64,000 nucleotides of DNA, from NCBI GenBank assembly GCA_916610825.1, contig OU744447.1:10771751-10835750 (forward strand). The letters are read 5' to 3'. The notes beneath the pieces were generated by a model that was not told the origin of the DNA, searched no databases, and was given only the letters and a program-made list of their open reading frames with translations. The translations under genes were made by a program, and so were the position numbers. Within the stretch, counting starts at the first letter, position 1. Each line of letters begins with the position of its first letter. Of this stretch, positions 47,299 to 59,415 are shown piece by piece. Origin of the DNA: Haliclystus octoradiatus (Eukaryota > Cnidaria > Staurozoa > Stauromedusae > Haliclystidae).

Positions 47299-47897
47299 AT
47301 GAAACATTATATGTCCAAAAAAACAACAACTTCTTCTTCAACCCTTATTAATCAGAATAGCACGCATGGAAACAATAACAATAACAATGTCAACAGCTCA
47401 AGGCCACAAAGTCAAGTAGACAACACAGGCACCCCACTTGACCTTTTGATTGTAGCCGACTCACACATTCGTCACGTCATCCCTACGAAAATTGCAAAAT
47501 CATCCAAGCTAAAAAAGTCATCTGTCAGGGAATGCCCACTCACCAGTTTGTCACAGAAATAGAAAACATTGCAAAAACTAACACTAATTACAAATACATA
47601 ATTCTTCATTTTGGCTCACATGATTCCCATGAAAAGATTGAGAAAGTATCTCTAGCCGACATTACTACGGCAATCATGAAAACAAAAACTTTATTCCCAA
47701 GTTCTCAAATTTATTATTCTTCAATGTTACCAAAGCCTGAAAATAGTTCAATATTAATAACAATGCGTCTAAATGATCAATTAGAAACATTTTGCACATC
47801 TAAAAACATCACCTTCATTAACAACAGCAGGATATTTGTCACCAAGAATAACGGGACCCTAGAACAAAACAAACCACTTTTTTTACAGGATAGTATT
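47299..47897 (+). pseudogene. LINE B ORF1 (SGNH esterase-like), first part
   Basis: ORF1 of an APE-type LINE. Residues before the domain are Asn/Ser-rich. SGNH/GDSL-hydrolase-like blocks follow: LLIVADSHIRHV (block I, Ser nucleophile) and IILHFGSHDSHEK (block III). A frameshift at the A6 run near 47511 separates them. At 47897, within LFLQDSI, the frame is cut by the BEL insertion and continues at 55186. Such esterase ORF1 proteins are known from CR1-type and related LINEs. The ORF is short at its N-terminus, so the copy is probably 5'-truncated. Confidence 0.75.
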
Positions 47898-48479
47898 TGT
47901 AGACTGTAACCGCAGTCAGTCTACTAATTTAAATAGTTGTATCTGTGTGTGTTAGTACCAAGATAATACGCAACAAATGAACTGCCAAATAACACAAATG
48001 AAGCTGCTCAATGCTGATATGTTGATAAGTTGTTAAGTTGTTTGTGGTTGGTTTTTCTTAAAGGAATAATTAAATCACATAAATTAATACAAAGTCGTTT
48101 AATAAATCAAATACAATGTAAACTAGGTTATAACACAATTACAGATTAAAAACATACCTTTGGTGTTCGTTCCAGCACAGATAACAACACCTATTAATAA
48201 TATTTTACAATTCGTTCGAGTCAGCGTAGCTCTTCTCTATACTTTGGCTTTCTCCGACTGACTAACATTTACAATAATTTTACGTATTGAACACCAAAGG
48301 CGGAAAATATATTTATGATGACTAATTTTCGATCTTTCTAGATATTTACTTACAATAGATTAACAAGATGACTAACTAGCTAATACGTCAAGAATAAGTG
48401 TCCCTTAGTAGCTATGGTAACGGCGTCTAAATGTATAATGGCGGCAGCAAGAATATAATATAATGAATTGTCGGCTACA
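47898..48479 (-). repeat. BEL 3' LTR (582 bp)
   Basis: Plus-strand ends tgtagactg and ggctaca. Same length and apparently same sequence as 54599-55180 and as the solo LTR at 32031-32612 (reverse complement). Confidence 0.97.
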
Positions 48480-48634
48480 TACCCGCCCCGATGAGCCATT
48501 GTCAAAATGCTCATCTTAAAAAACTTATAACGACAATTTACACTTATCTTAAAATAACATAATATTAAAAACAGCTGAATTTCTAATTTTGTTCTGAAAT
48601 AATTAATATAATTATTTAATTTAATTAACATTAA

Positions 48635-51600
48635 CTAATCTCCCTCTAGTAAGCACAATTTTGCTATTGGGCGTAACAAAATTGTCGATCCTGTTTTGAC
48701 CTTGACAGAGCGCACACAGCCATCTGGTCCTGGAATTGTTTCAGTAACTCTCCCTAATTGCCAATGATTTCTTGGTGTAGAGTTATCTACAATAAGAACT
48801 AAATCGTTCACCTTCATGTTCTTTGTGTGGGTGTTCCATTTCTGCCTTGTTTGTAGCATTGGTACATACTCCTTGAGCCATCGTCTCCAGAACTGGTCTG
48901 CCAAATACTGTCCTTGCCTCCATCTCTTTCTTCTGTGGTTATCTTCTTCGTTGAATATGCCTGGTGGTAGTGTCGGTCCTTGGAATTGAAGTAGCAAGTG
49001 ATTTGGTGTTAATGGGCTTTCATCTGATGGGTCATCGCTAATTTGTGTAAGTGGTCTACTGTTTAATATCGCCTCTATTTCGACCAAAATCGTAGTTAGG
49101 GTTTCATCTCTTATTAGTTGGTTTCCGATGATTGCTCTCATACTCCTTCTTATGCTTTTTATCAATCTCTCCCAAACACCGCCCATGTGACTTGCGGTCG
49201 GGGGGTTGAAAAGCCAAGTTGTTTCTTTCTTCATCAAAAACTCCTTAATCTTTCTCTCATCTAGATCCTTCAAACATTGTTTGAGCTCTTTCTCTGCCGA
49301 CGTGAAATTCGTACCATTGTCACTTTTGATGATCTCGGGACTTCCTCTTCTAGCTACAAATCTTCTTAAGGCGTTTATGAATGAGCTGGTATCCAATGAA
49401 TGAGCGACTTCTATGTGGACTGCACGTGTATTGAAGCAAGTGAATAGACAACCGTAGCGTTTGACTGTACTTCTTCCTTGCTTTACTCTGAAGGGACCGA
49501 AATAATCTACGCCAGTAAAGTTGAAGGCTGGCTTAAAGGGCGTCACCCTCGTCTTTGGTAAATTGGCCATGTACTGATGACTTGGCTTCTTTAGTCTTTT
49601 CATACAGTTAACACAATTTCTCAGGATTCTCTTAGTTGTAGTTCTTGCACCGACTATCCAAAACTTCAATCTCACTTCAGACAAAACATGGTTGAGCCCA
49701 ATATGGCCCATCATAAGATGGTAGTGCATTATGATCAAGTTTGATACATGATGATCTTTAGGAAGAATTACTGGATGTTTTGCGTCATAACTTATCGGAG
49801 CTCTGTCAATTCTTCCGCCAACTCTTATTATGTCCTTGTCGATGATAGGTGAAAGTTTCACAATTTTACTTTGGATCTGAACCTTTTTCGTTTTCTCTAG
49901 ATCGGCGAGTTCCTTTGTAAATGTAGTCCTTTGGGTGTGTTTAACGATGTCTTTTTCCGCTAGTTTGATTTCTTTAACTGTGATTGGACCAGTTTGGAAC
50001 TGTTTCTTGTTCGTCTTCGTCGCTTTCCATTTTACATATTCTTTAAATCTTATGATCCAGGCTATCCCTACTTTTAGTCTTTCCCACGATGAATATCTTT
50101 TAATTAACTTGCTAATTATATCGTTTTCTGCTTCTTCTTGTGTTTGTACGATTTGTATTGTTCTTACTTCCGAATCAAACCCTGGACATTCTTTAATCGG
50201 GTTGTCGGATTTATCTTCAATCGGATTTTTAGATTGATTTTCAATCGGATTTTTAGGCCAAGACTCTTCTGACTGCTTCAAGAAGTCAGGTCCTTTGAGC
50301 CATCGTGAATCTTCCAAAAGGGATTTAACTTTGAGACCACGGGAAGCGTCATCCGCTGGATTGCTCTTTGTATCAACATAGTTCCATTGACCCGGGTCGC
50401 TAGCCTCTCTTATCTCGTTCACTCTGTTAGCCACAAAGATTGAAAATCGCTTTGATTCGTTGGCGATAAATCGCAAAACTGTTGTCGAATCTGTCCAAAA
50501 GAAGGTGCTGTCAATCTTGAGGTCAATCTCTTCTAGGATTGTTTGAGCCATTCTGGTTGCTATTACTGCCGCTTGCAATTCTAGACGTGGAATTGTTTGT
50601 TGTTTGATTGGTGAGAGCCGTGATTTACCCATTACGAACGAGCAATTGATTTCTCCCTTTAAAGAGATACTTCGAAGATAGGCAACGGCACCATAACCAT
50701 CTTGTGATGCGTCCGAAAAACAGTGTATCTCCCTTCTTTCTAATTCCTGTTCTGGAATCTTGAGAATGTTTCTCTCAACCTTCAAATTGTTAAGACTTGA
50801 AAGTTCTTGCGTCCATGATTTCCATACTTTCAAATGTTTTTCTTCTATTCTGTCGTCCCACCCAATTTTTTCTCTCCAGAGGTCTTGCAATAGTAGCTTA
50901 GCCTTGAATATATATGGACATGCAAATCCCAATGGATCGTACACCGAACTGACTGATGACAAAATACCTCTCTTCGTCATGGGTTTGTTAAATTCAAAGG
51001 TCTTGAAACCAAAACAATCATCGTCTGGGTTCCACTGTACCCCAAGGGCGCGGTCGATTGGCAACTTGTCGAGATCTAGGTTAAGTGATGGTTTTGCTCT
51101 TTCTGATTGAGATACTGTGTTAAGTATCCTTTTGCTGTTACTTGACCATTTTGTCAAATTAAAACCTCCTTTCATTAGTACCTCCTTTAGTTCTCTGATC
51201 ATTTCGATTGCCTCTTCTTCGGTATCTGTTGCCTTTAAACAATCATCTACATAGAAATTTCGGTGGATTGCCTGGATAGTGCTTTGTTTGTAGTGATCTT
51301 TATTATCATCTGCAGTCTTTCTCAATGCGAAACTGGCACACGATGGTGAACTGGTTGCCCCGAATATGTGCCTGGTCATCTGGTAGCTTTGGGGTTCTTC
51401 ATCTAAATTACCTCCTGGCCACCATAGGAACTGGAGTGAATTACAGTCTTCGGTTGGTACCTTAAGCTGATAGAACATTGTTTGAATATCAGAAGCAAAA
51501 ACAAATTTTCCTGTTCTGAATCGAGTCAGTACTCCAATCAAGGAGCTCGTTAGATCAGGCCCCTGTAAAAGGTTGTCATTTAGGGATGTTCCCATAAATC

Positions 51601-54562
51601 GGGCAGCTGCGTCAAACACGATTCTGACCTTTGTTTTATTTGGATTTATTACCGGATGATGTGGGAGATACCACACCCTTTCACTCTTTACGTTTTTTGG
51701 TGACTCTCTAGCGTAACCCTTTATTAGGTAATCGTTTACTATGCTTTTATACTTTTCTAATAAGTCTGTATTGTTTACCAGTCTTCGTTTTAATGATTTA
51801 AGTCGTTGTTGTGCCATAATGGCATTGTTTGGTAATTGTACTTGGGGATCCTTCCACGGGAGTCCAATTTGATAGTGGCCTTCAACTATGATTGCAGACT
51901 TTCTCATTGAATTAAGTGCCCTATCGTCTTCGATTGAACTAGCAGTCTGATTATGGGTCTTACTTGTCCCATAGCTATCGATGGTCCAAAAGTTTTGTAG
52001 TTGACAATCTAGCTTTTCATCTATGTTTAATTCGTTTTCTTCTGCTATAGTTACGTACAGCGCATTGCAATTACTTTTACTGTTTGCCCTTTGTATGGCT
52101 GCCTGTCCCACTGCCGACCATCCCAGTTGAGTTCGTACGGCCCATGGTTCGTTTATCTTCCCTCGTTTATGTTCTATTGCTATTAAGGCCTCTGGACAGT
52201 TCGTCCCAATTATCATAGACACCTTATTAGATTTTATGATAGGGAAGTCTATGCCTTTGAAATGGTCCCATTCCTCTACTCTTATTCTCTTCAGTTTGTC
52301 ACATGTTAGGTTCAAATTATTCATGGAATAAATGGTGTTGATTTCTAGGGTAGGACTGTCATTTCCTAGAGGGGACACCTTCACAGTAGCTTTGTCACAT
52401 TTGACTTTCTCTTTCTTGTTTACAGTATTTATTACTAACTGGCTGTCTTTCCCTTTAATATCTAATTCTTTGAGGACATTTTCTTCTACAAGCGTGATAT
52501 TGGACCCAGTGTCTAGTAAAGCATTTATAGTTATTATTTTCGAGTTCCCGTATAGTTTAATTGGAACTATTTGTAGTAAAGTTGTACATTCGGGCTTTCT
52601 TATATTGTTAACAATGGTGTTAGAGTTGACATTCTGCGTCTCTATTTCAGTTTCGGTCACAGTCACTTCTGCAGTGGACTGTCTGTCAGGTCTGTGCATA
52701 ATTGTAAGATGCCTTCTGCCGCAGTTCTCTTTACCGCAGGTCTTGTCTGTTCTGCATTTTGCGGCAAAGTGGTTTCCCTTCAAACATTTGAAACATAGAC
52801 CGTTATCTCTGGCAATTTTCACCTTTTCGTCGTAGTTTTTTGATTTAAATAGATTACACGTGTAGACTGGATGATTTTCTTCGCAACATGGGCATTTATC
52901 ATTCCAACCTCTATTTTGGGTTGCAAACGTGGTAGTTATTGCTTTTGGCGTTTTACTTTGTCTGCTAAAGTCGTTTCCTTTTGATTTTGTTTCCTTCAGT
53001 AACATAGATCCAAAGACAGGGTCTGTTGCAGCATCTAACTCCTGCTCGAGGTATGTGATCAGGTCATCTATTGTTGGTTCATCCTTCATTCTCAATTTTA
53101 CGGCTATTCCTGCCCATTTTCGCGCAACAAATTTGGGTCCTTTTTCGACAATTTTAGCTAAATTCTCTTCATCCAGTTTATGGAGATAGTTCATAGCAGC
53201 TAATGTTTCCCTAGCTGTTCTTACTTTATCTACGTATTCTTCGAAACCTTGAGCGTCATTAGGTTTCACCTGCACGGATTCTGTTAGTGATTTTATTGCT
53301 GCTTTAACGACAGATACAGGTTTGCCATACCTTTTTCGCAATAAAGTCAACGCTTTATCTAATTTCCCTTCGCCTGTAATTTCTAGAACTTGTACGGCGG
53401 TTCTTGCTGGCCCCGTCAGAAATTGTAATAGGCGAGACATTTTTTGTGTCTCGTTCAAGGGTCGCATCATTACTAACTCATTGAAACGAGTTATGAATCG
53501 AGGGTATTCTTCTGAGCTACCAGAAAATTTTGGAATTTCTAAATTTGGTAGCTCATTAGCCATACTCAGACGTTGGACTGCTATTAATGCTTCGTGTATA
53601 GCGTTTGTTTGTAATGATTGATTAGTGACCGGCTGTGTGTTCTCTGTCATGCCTTCACTTACAATTGCCTTATTGTTATTACTTTTAGATATAACTGTTT
53701 TGTCCTGAACTTTATTAGTTAAAGATTCCTTATTACTTTTATTACTATTGTGCGTAATATTTTCTATTATAGGTAATCTGTTCGTATTAGTTATTTCTAT
53801 CGGTCTTTGTATTTTCTTAACCTTAATTGACGTACGCGATTTCGTTGTTTTCCTTGAAACAATAGAACTCTCGTCATCCGTGTCACTGAGTTCATCTAAC
53901 TCCGCATTTGCTTCGTCTATCCGCTCTTCCGCAATGTCTATGGCTAAGGCAGTTTTCATTTTGGCTTTCAAAATATTTAATTCAGCTTCCCTTTCAATAA
54001 CTTGAAGCTCGAATTTAGCCCTTTCAATATCTCTTTGGGCTTGTTTAGTTTTCGATTTAATGCTTGCCCGACTAGCCTTAGACGATGCGGAAGCGGAACT
54101 ACGCTTAGACCTGCGGGACTTCTGCGAGACCGTACTGGCTGACTCACCAATGTTGGTTTCGTCATCACTATGGTCACCAGTCACGGCTGGCGCTGACGTA
54201 ATATTTTTAATATAATTTCTAATAATTATGCTATAGCGAGACATCCGTTCTGTCTCTGATTTAAATAATCCTTGAATGTATGCTACCGACGTTGACGTAA
54301 GGTCGGTTCTCGAATGTTCTATTCTATATTGTGACTCATACCACTCCCATCGTTCTTTTAGCTCCGCTTCCATTCTTTTTATCATCTCCAATGGTTTTAC
54401 ATCTGTGATCGATTGTTCTATTTCATCGTATAGCTTTATCAAATCACTTTCTGCCTTTTCCAATGGCGTAGGTAAAGCGGTTTCCGCATCAGTTGTATTC
54501 TCCTCGGTGTCATCTTCGTCCGTGGCACTTCTGAGCTTCATCATTCTCTTTGGTTCTGACAT
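48635..54562 (-). CDS. BEL/Pao Gag-Pol polyprotein (1975 aa)
   Basis: Single open frame from the ATG at 54562 to 48635. Acidic, Ser-rich N-terminus, then the BEL gag region (LEIPKFSGSSEEYPRFITRF, about 345). Cys motifs follow (CPCC, about 556; CFKCLKGNHFAAKC, about 588-601). The aspartic protease has LLDTGSN (about 683). RT runs from VRIVFDAAARF with catalytic YVDD at about 1103. RNase H starts HCFSDASQDGYG (about 1280), with DST and NPADDASRG. A short triplicated KNPIE/DNPIK linker precedes integrase: zinc-binding HYHLMMGH/CVNCMK (about 1610-1650), D in GVDYFGPF, D in KSDNGTNF and E in GGVWERLI (about 1683-1790). A C-terminal BEL domain follows (SPLTPNHLLL; KVNDLVLIVD). All key residues present; no env-like ORF. 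Confidence 0.97.
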   Translation of the reverse strand: MSEPKRMMKLRSATDEDDTEENTTDAETALPTPLEKAESDLIKLYDEIEQSITDVKPLEMIKRMEAELKERWEWYESQYRIEHSRTDLTSTSVAYIQGLFKSETERMSRYSIIIRNYIKNITSAPAVTGDHSDDETNIGESASTVSQKSRRSKRSSASASSKASRASIKSKTKQAQRDIERAKFELQVIEREAELNILKAKMKTALAIDIAEERIDEANAELDELSDTDDESSIVSRKTTKSRTSIKVKKIQRPIEITNTNRLPIIENITHNSNKSNKESLTNKVQDKTVISKSNNNKAIVSEGMTENTQPVTNQSLQTNAIHEALIAVQRLSMANELPNLEIPKFSGSSEEYPRFITRFNELVMMRPLNETQKMSRLLQFLTGPARTAVQVLEITGEGKLDKALTLLRKRYGKPVSVVKAAIKSLTESVQVKPNDAQGFEEYVDKVRTARETLAAMNYLHKLDEENLAKIVEKGPKFVARKWAGIAVKLRMKDEPTIDDLITYLEQELDAATDPVFGSMLLKETKSKGNDFSRQSKTPKAITTTFATQNRGWNDKCPCCEENHPVYTCNLFKSKNYDEKVKIARDNGLCFKCLKGNHFAAKCRTDKTCGKENCGRRHLTIMHRPDRQSTAEVTVTETEIETQNVNSNTIVNNIRKPECTTLLQIVPIKLYGNSKIITINALLDTGSNITLVEENVLKELDIKGKDSQLVINTVNKKEKVKCDKATVKVSPLGNDSPTLEINTIYSMNNLNLTCDKLKRIRVEEWDHFKGIDFPIIKSNKVSMIIGTNCPEALIAIEHKRGKINEPWAVRTQLGWSAVGQAAIQRANSKSNCNALYVTIAEENELNIDEKLDCQLQNFWTIDSYGTSKTHNQTASSIEDDRALNSMRKSAIIVEGHYQIGLPWKDPQVQLPNNAIMAQQRLKSLKRRLVNNTDLLEKYKSIVNDYLIKGYARESPKNVKSERVWYLPHHPVINPNKTKVRIVFDAAARFMGTSLNDNLLQGPDLTSSLIGVLTRFRTGKFVFASDIQTMFYQLKVPTEDCNSLQFLWWPGGNLDEEPQSYQMTRHIFGATSSPSCASFALRKTADDNKDHYKQSTIQAIHRNFYVDDCLKATDTEEEAIEMIRELKEVLMKGGFNLTKWSSNSKRILNTVSQSERAKPSLNLDLDKLPIDRALGVQWNPDDDCFGFKTFEFNKPMTKRGILSSVSSVYDPLGFACPYIFKAKLLLQDLWREKIGWDDRIEEKHLKVWKSWTQELSSLNNLKVERNILKIPEQELERREIHCFSDASQDGYGAVAYLRSISLKGEINCSFVMGKSRLSPIKQQTIPRLELQAAVIATRMAQTILEEIDLKIDSTFFWTDSTTVLRFIANESKRFSIFVANRVNEIREASDPGQWNYVDTKSNPADDASRGLKVKSLLEDSRWLKGPDFLKQSEESWPKNPIENQSKNPIEDKSDNPIKECPGFDSEVRTIQIVQTQEEAENDIISKLIKRYSSWERLKVGIAWIIRFKEYVKWKATKTNKKQFQTGPITVKEIKLAEKDIVKHTQRTTFTKELADLEKTKKVQIQSKIVKLSPIIDKDIIRVGGRIDRAPISYDAKHPVILPKDHHVSNLIIMHYHLMMGHIGLNHVLSEVRLKFWIVGARTTTKRILRNCVNCMKRLKKPSHQYMANLPKTRVTPFKPAFNFTGVDYFGPFRVKQGRSTVKRYGCLFTCFNTRAVHIEVAHSLDTSSFINALRRFVARRGSPEIIKSDNGTNFTSAEKELKQCLKDLDERKIKEFLMKKETTWLFNPPTASHMGGVWERLIKSIRRSMRAIIGNQLIRDETLTTILVEIEAILNSRPLTQISDDPSDESPLTPNHLLLQFQGPTLPPGIFNEEDNHRRKRWRQGQYLADQFWRRWLKEYVPMLQTRQKWNTHTKNMKVNDLVLIVDNSTPRNHWQLGRVTETIPGPDGCVRSVKVKTGSTILLRPIAKLCLLEGD

Positions 54563-54598
54563 ATTACCAACAGCAATGGATGATCAAAGAAAAACTCA

Positions 54599-55180
54599 TG
54601 TAGACTGTAACCGCAGTCAGTCTACTAATTTAAATAGTTGTATCTGTGTGTGTTAGTACCAAGATAATACGCAACAAATGAACTGCCAAATAACACAAAT
54701 GAAGCTGCTCAATGCTGATATGTTGATAAGTTGTTAAGTTGTTTGTGGTTGGTTTTTCTTAAAGGAATAATTAAATCACATAAATTAATACAAAGTCGTT
54801 TAATAAATCAAATACAATGTAAACTAGGTTATAACACAATTACAGATTAAAAACATACCTTTGGTGTTCGTTCCAGCACAGATAACAACACCTATTAATA
54901 ATATTTTACAATTCGTTCGAGTCAGCGTAGCTCTTCTCTATACTTTGGCTTTCTCCGACTGACTAACATTTACAATAATTTTACGTATTGAACACCAAAG
55001 GCGGAAAATATATTTATGATGACTAATTTTCGATCTTTCTAGATATTTACTTACAATAGATTAACAAGATGACTAACTAGCTAATACGTCAAGAATAAGT
55101 GTCCCTTAGTAGCTATGGTAACGGCGTCTAAATGTATAATGGCGGCAGCAAGAATATAATATAATGAATTGTCGGCTACA
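54599..55180 (-). repeat. BEL 5' LTR (582 bp)
   Basis: Promoter-side LTR in the element's minus-strand sense. The last 26 bases contain tagactg and cagtcta, which can pair. Identical by eye to the 3' LTR. Confidence 0.97.
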
Positions 55181-55185
55181 GTATT

Positions 55186-55644
55186 TATACAAATACACAC
55201 GGGACAAAGCTACTATCCAGAAACTTCATCAGAGCTATACACACCCAAAAGCATGATATGATTACACCAAATATTCAACATATTCCGCAAATGAATGTAG
55301 ATCAAAGAATGCCTAGTATACCTCCTATGACCACCGAGTCCAACCAATCAGAATCGGTTATTCATCCATTAATGAGCCAACACCTAAAGCAACCCAATTA
55401 TGTTATTCCACCGAGAAATAGAGAGGAGATAATGCAACAGACTCTTTCAGATTTCATGAAACTTTTTCATAACCGATTTAGTAATTCTGTCGAATTTACG
55501 TCTACTATACCCCCTCAAGAAATAGCAAGACCATTAAACTTAATGCCTACTCTCCATCGCAGTACCGATAGAAGTTACGATGCTCATTCAGCATGGGAAA
55601 ATATTCCGCCACAAATATATCAACATCCACAAAGACATTATTAA
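55186..55644 (+). pseudogene. LINE B ORF1, second part
   Basis: Continues ORF1 after the BEL insertion in the matching frame: YTNTHGTKLLSRNF supplies the C-terminal His block of the esterase fold (Asp before and His after the insertion). A Pro/Gln/Met-rich tail follows to the stop at 55642-55644. About 260 bp of spacer separates it from ORF2. Confidence 0.75.
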
Positions 55645-55902
55645 AAATGATTTACATATACAATTACAAGATTATTACAAAGATATACATCAACTACACG
55701 TTTATGAAGAATATCCATAGAAGTTAGCATTCAGATAAGTTTATGTGTGATATCATTGATATCGTAGCTACTGAAACTAGCTATAGTAATGTTAAGAATA
55801 GTTTAAAAAATATTTTTATTAGAAATAGCGTTACAATAGATATAGTAAAGCCCTTACATTCGAGAGATGTGTCTCATCCCTCGAAATTCTCCAATATAAA
55901 CT

Positions 55903-58900
55903 ATGGAAATCCCTGAAAATCTTACTTTTACCTTTTGGAACATCAACGGTCTGGTCTCTAAGCTAGCAAATCCTGATTTTCAAAAATTTTTAAAAAATGA
56001 TGTCATTTTTCTTAGCGAAACATGGACTCAAAGGTCATCACATTTTCACCCTCCCCCAAATTATGATATAATTTATAAACATAGAACAAGTAAACAACCA
56101 AATTGTAGTAGATGTTCAGGAGGATTAGCAGTCCTCATAAAGTGTAATATTAAACATGCGCTTACCGAAATTCCGTCAAATTCAGAAGATATAATGTGGT
56201 TAAAAATGAATAGGTTAGCTTTTGGTCTCAATAATGACTTGTATATTGCTTTCGTATATGTTAGTCCACAATACTCTTCGGTAAATCCTATTCATAAAAA
56301 TCAGGTATTTGAAATTTCGCAAAACGAATTGATAAATGTACCGGTTGGTTGCGATGTGCTGGTTGGCGGCGACTTCAATGCTCGACTAGGAAAATTAAAT
56401 GATTTTATTTCCAATGATGATGACTCCTTTTTTGATTTACCTCCAACGTATGTACCCGACTATCACAATTTAGTTCTAAGAAAAACTCGAGATAATACAA
56501 TCAACGATTATAGTAGACATTTAATCAGTATTTGCACTAGCAACCAACTTCGGATCCTTAACGGCCGACTAAAAGGTGACGAGGAAGGTGAATTTACATA
56601 CCATGGTAATATTGGGTCTAGTCTCGTCGATTTTGTTTTGGCCTCAGAACAATTGTACTTACAATCACCATCAGCTCTCAAATCAATCAAAGTCGATAAA
56701 GATGCATTGCTACTTTCAGATCATTGCTCAATTAATTTGTCTCTTAACATTACTCTAAGGCATACCAACAATGATTGCTCAAGCATTCTTGTCGAAGAGA
56801 GACCACCCCGATATTTGTGGTGCGACGAAAAGAAATCTGATTACGCGGAACGATTCTCTAGCGAATCTCATGAACGCCTTATTGAATCACTCTCTTCAGA
56901 AATATTAACATCAACTGAAGACATTGACCAGATCATCGATAAAATTTCGGATTTGCTCACAACGTCCGCTCAAGGCATTTTGAAATTAAAAACATTTAAA
57001 AAGCAGAAACATGCTAGGCAATTCAAAACACGATGGTACACAAAATCATGTTCTCATATAAAATCACGACTAAATAACATCATCAGACTTTTGAAAAGGC
57101 ACCCTAATGATCCATTTCTTCGAGGTAGGATTTGCCGGTTAAGAAAGCAATATAAAAAAGAAATCAAACTGTCAAAACGTCAACACAATGATACTGCTTT
57201 GCATAATCTAAACAACGCCATGAATAACGATAAAAATAAATTTTGGCAATTAATGAAATCATTTCGAGCTTCTGAAAATAAAAATGAGACACTGCCTGAT
57301 GCCTATGAGCTCCTATCTCATTTTAAGCAACTCCATGAAGAGAATCCTATCGAGTCAGATACTGTAGATGGGAATTATACTGTTATGCAATCCCAATCTG
57401 AATCCAATTTCGTGGGAGATCTCGACAGGGCAATAGACACAAGGGAAATTATCTCTGCCATGAAACTCTTAAAAAAAAAAAATCACCTGGTAGGGATGGG
57501 ATATTGGCAGAAATGGTCCATGCAACGGCAGATAAATTTATCGACGTTTACAAAAACCTATTCAATCAAATTTTTCAATCTGGCTACTTTCCAAATTCTT
57601 GGAAAGAGTCTTTTATTTTACCCCTTTTTAAATCTGGGGACAAGCTCAACTCAAATAATTACAGAGGAATAAGCCTCACTAGTATTCTTGGTAAATTGTT
57701 CTGTCTTATCCTCAATGAGAGGCTCAGGCATTTCCTTGACGAAAATGATATAATTCATGAAGCACAGGGTGGTTTTCAAAAAAATAAACGAACGGCAGAT
57801 CATTTGTTTTGCCTTAAAACCCTTATTTCAAAGTACACAAAAAATAATAAAAAGCTTTTTACCTGTTTCATTGATTTGAAAAAGGCGTTCGACTCTGTTT
57901 GGCATCCTGGCCTTTTATTGAAGCTAAAGCAATTAAACATCGATGGAATTTTTTATAATATAATTGACAACTTATATGTTCATAACAAAGCACATATCAT
58001 TTACAACAATCTCTTGACTACGTCGATCTCATCCAGTGTTGGCGTTCGCCAAAGGTGTATCCTTAGTCCTAATCTTTTTAATATTTATATCAATGGTTTT
58101 GCAAAATCTTTAACATGTCAATCAACACATCCAGTTTTTCTTGCTGATAAGCCATTGAATTGTTTAATGTTTGCCGACGATATAGTCTTACTTTCTCAAA
58201 CCAAAGAGGGTCTACAAAAATGCATGGAGAAAGCATATCTTTACGCCGAGCAATGGAAGCTCAAAATTAATTATGAAAAGTCAAAATGCATGATCTTCTC
58301 AAAAAAATATGTTGATGAGCAACATTTCTTTTCCATTAATAATACCCCCATCGAAATGGTCGAAACTTACAAATATCTAGGTTTTTCGTTTCATTGCTCC
58401 TCAAAACAATGTTTTGGTATTAAGCAACTTTGCACAAAAGCCGAAAAAGCATGGGCAATAACACAGCGCTCTATGGGGCGGTCGTCAACCAGCTATGTCG
58501 CAATTCACAAAACAATTTTTATTACCATGATAAAACCCATACTTCTCTATGCTAGTGATGTTTGGGGTGATTCTGTTACTCACATTTAAAATAACCAAAT
58601 AGAAACTGTACAGCGAGATATTATGCGGAAAATATTTAATGTTAGAAAGAATTCCAGTAAGATAGCTGTTAGAGCTGAATTGGGGATCATCCCTCTACAG
58701 ATTAACGTTAAAATTAATATGATCAAATTCCTTGTTAGAATGATTAACTCCAAAAAAAGTAGTTTACTGTACAAGGCATTTGGTGAACAAATCGTCAACA
58801 GTTCATCAACTTCATGGCTGGGTAAAGTTACACATCATTTGTCCGAAATAGGAATCAATTTACAGCTTTTGATTTCTAAAGAAACAAATCAAAAATCTGA

Positions 58901-59415
58901 TCAAATAAAACTAATCAACTCTATAAAAGATCAATTAAATAACGAATACAAAATCAACTTTGAGCAAACTAATCTAAACTCTAACACTCCAGGCCAATCG
59001 AACCAATTGAAATTCTACAAAACAATCAAACATAAATTTGAATTTGAAAATTATTTGCTACTTCCACACAAAAAGTCTAGGATAGCAATAACTCAGATCA
59101 GAAAGAATCAGTGCTCATAAGCTCGGAGTACAGACCGGACGATATTCTAACATTCCCTACGAGGACCGGCTATGTCCCCATTGCGATAGTGACAGTATCG
59201 ACGATGAGATACATCTACTCTTTAACTGTAATATAAATAGTAACTTGAGGGTAGCGTTTTTTAATAAAATAGAAAGGTTGCATAACAACTTTCAGGTATT
59301 CTCGGATACAGAGAAATTGGAACTGCTCTTTTCCGGAACAGAGTTACAAACAAAGAAACTGTTGGGAAGATTTCTTTACGAATCTTTGCAGAAACGCTAT
59401 AATAATTTGCAATAG
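55903..59415 (+). pseudogene. LINE B ORF2 (APE endonuclease, RT, C-terminal zinc motif)
   Basis: ATG at 55903. The endonuclease has FWNINGL, FLSETW, GGDFNARLG and LSDHCSI (about 10-280). RT follows: ILPLFKSGDK, NNYRGISLTSI, FIDLKKAFDSV, GVRQRCILSPNLFNIYING and catalytic FADDIVLLS (about 58170-58196). The C-terminal region ends in a CPHC...HLLFNC zinc motif (59170-59230) and stops at 59413-59415. Breaks: frameshift at the A12 run 57471-57482, in-frame TAA at 58587-58589 and a frameshift near 59115. All are small, so the copy is not ancient. ORF1 type and RT suggest a CR1- or RTE-like group; not assigned. Confidence 0.9.

Larger units (their letters stand above)
47898..55180 (-). mobile_element. 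Complete BEL/Pao LTR retrotransposon
   Basis: 7283-bp element inserted in LINE B ORF1. It has two 582-bp LTRs, a 5-bp target duplication gtatt (47893-47897 and 55181-55185), and a polypurine tract with ggggcggg (minus strand, about 48481-48490) before the 3' LTR. One uninterrupted polyprotein frame fills the interior. No clear primer binding site is seen next to the 5' LTR (minus-strand internal start tgagtttttctttgatc). I find no difference between the LTRs, so insertion is recent. It appears complete for its own movement. Confidence 0.97.

Noticed and set aside
48380-54656. Many plus-strand ORFs across the BEL polyprotein
   Set aside because: They are antisense shadows of the 1975-codon minus-strand frame.
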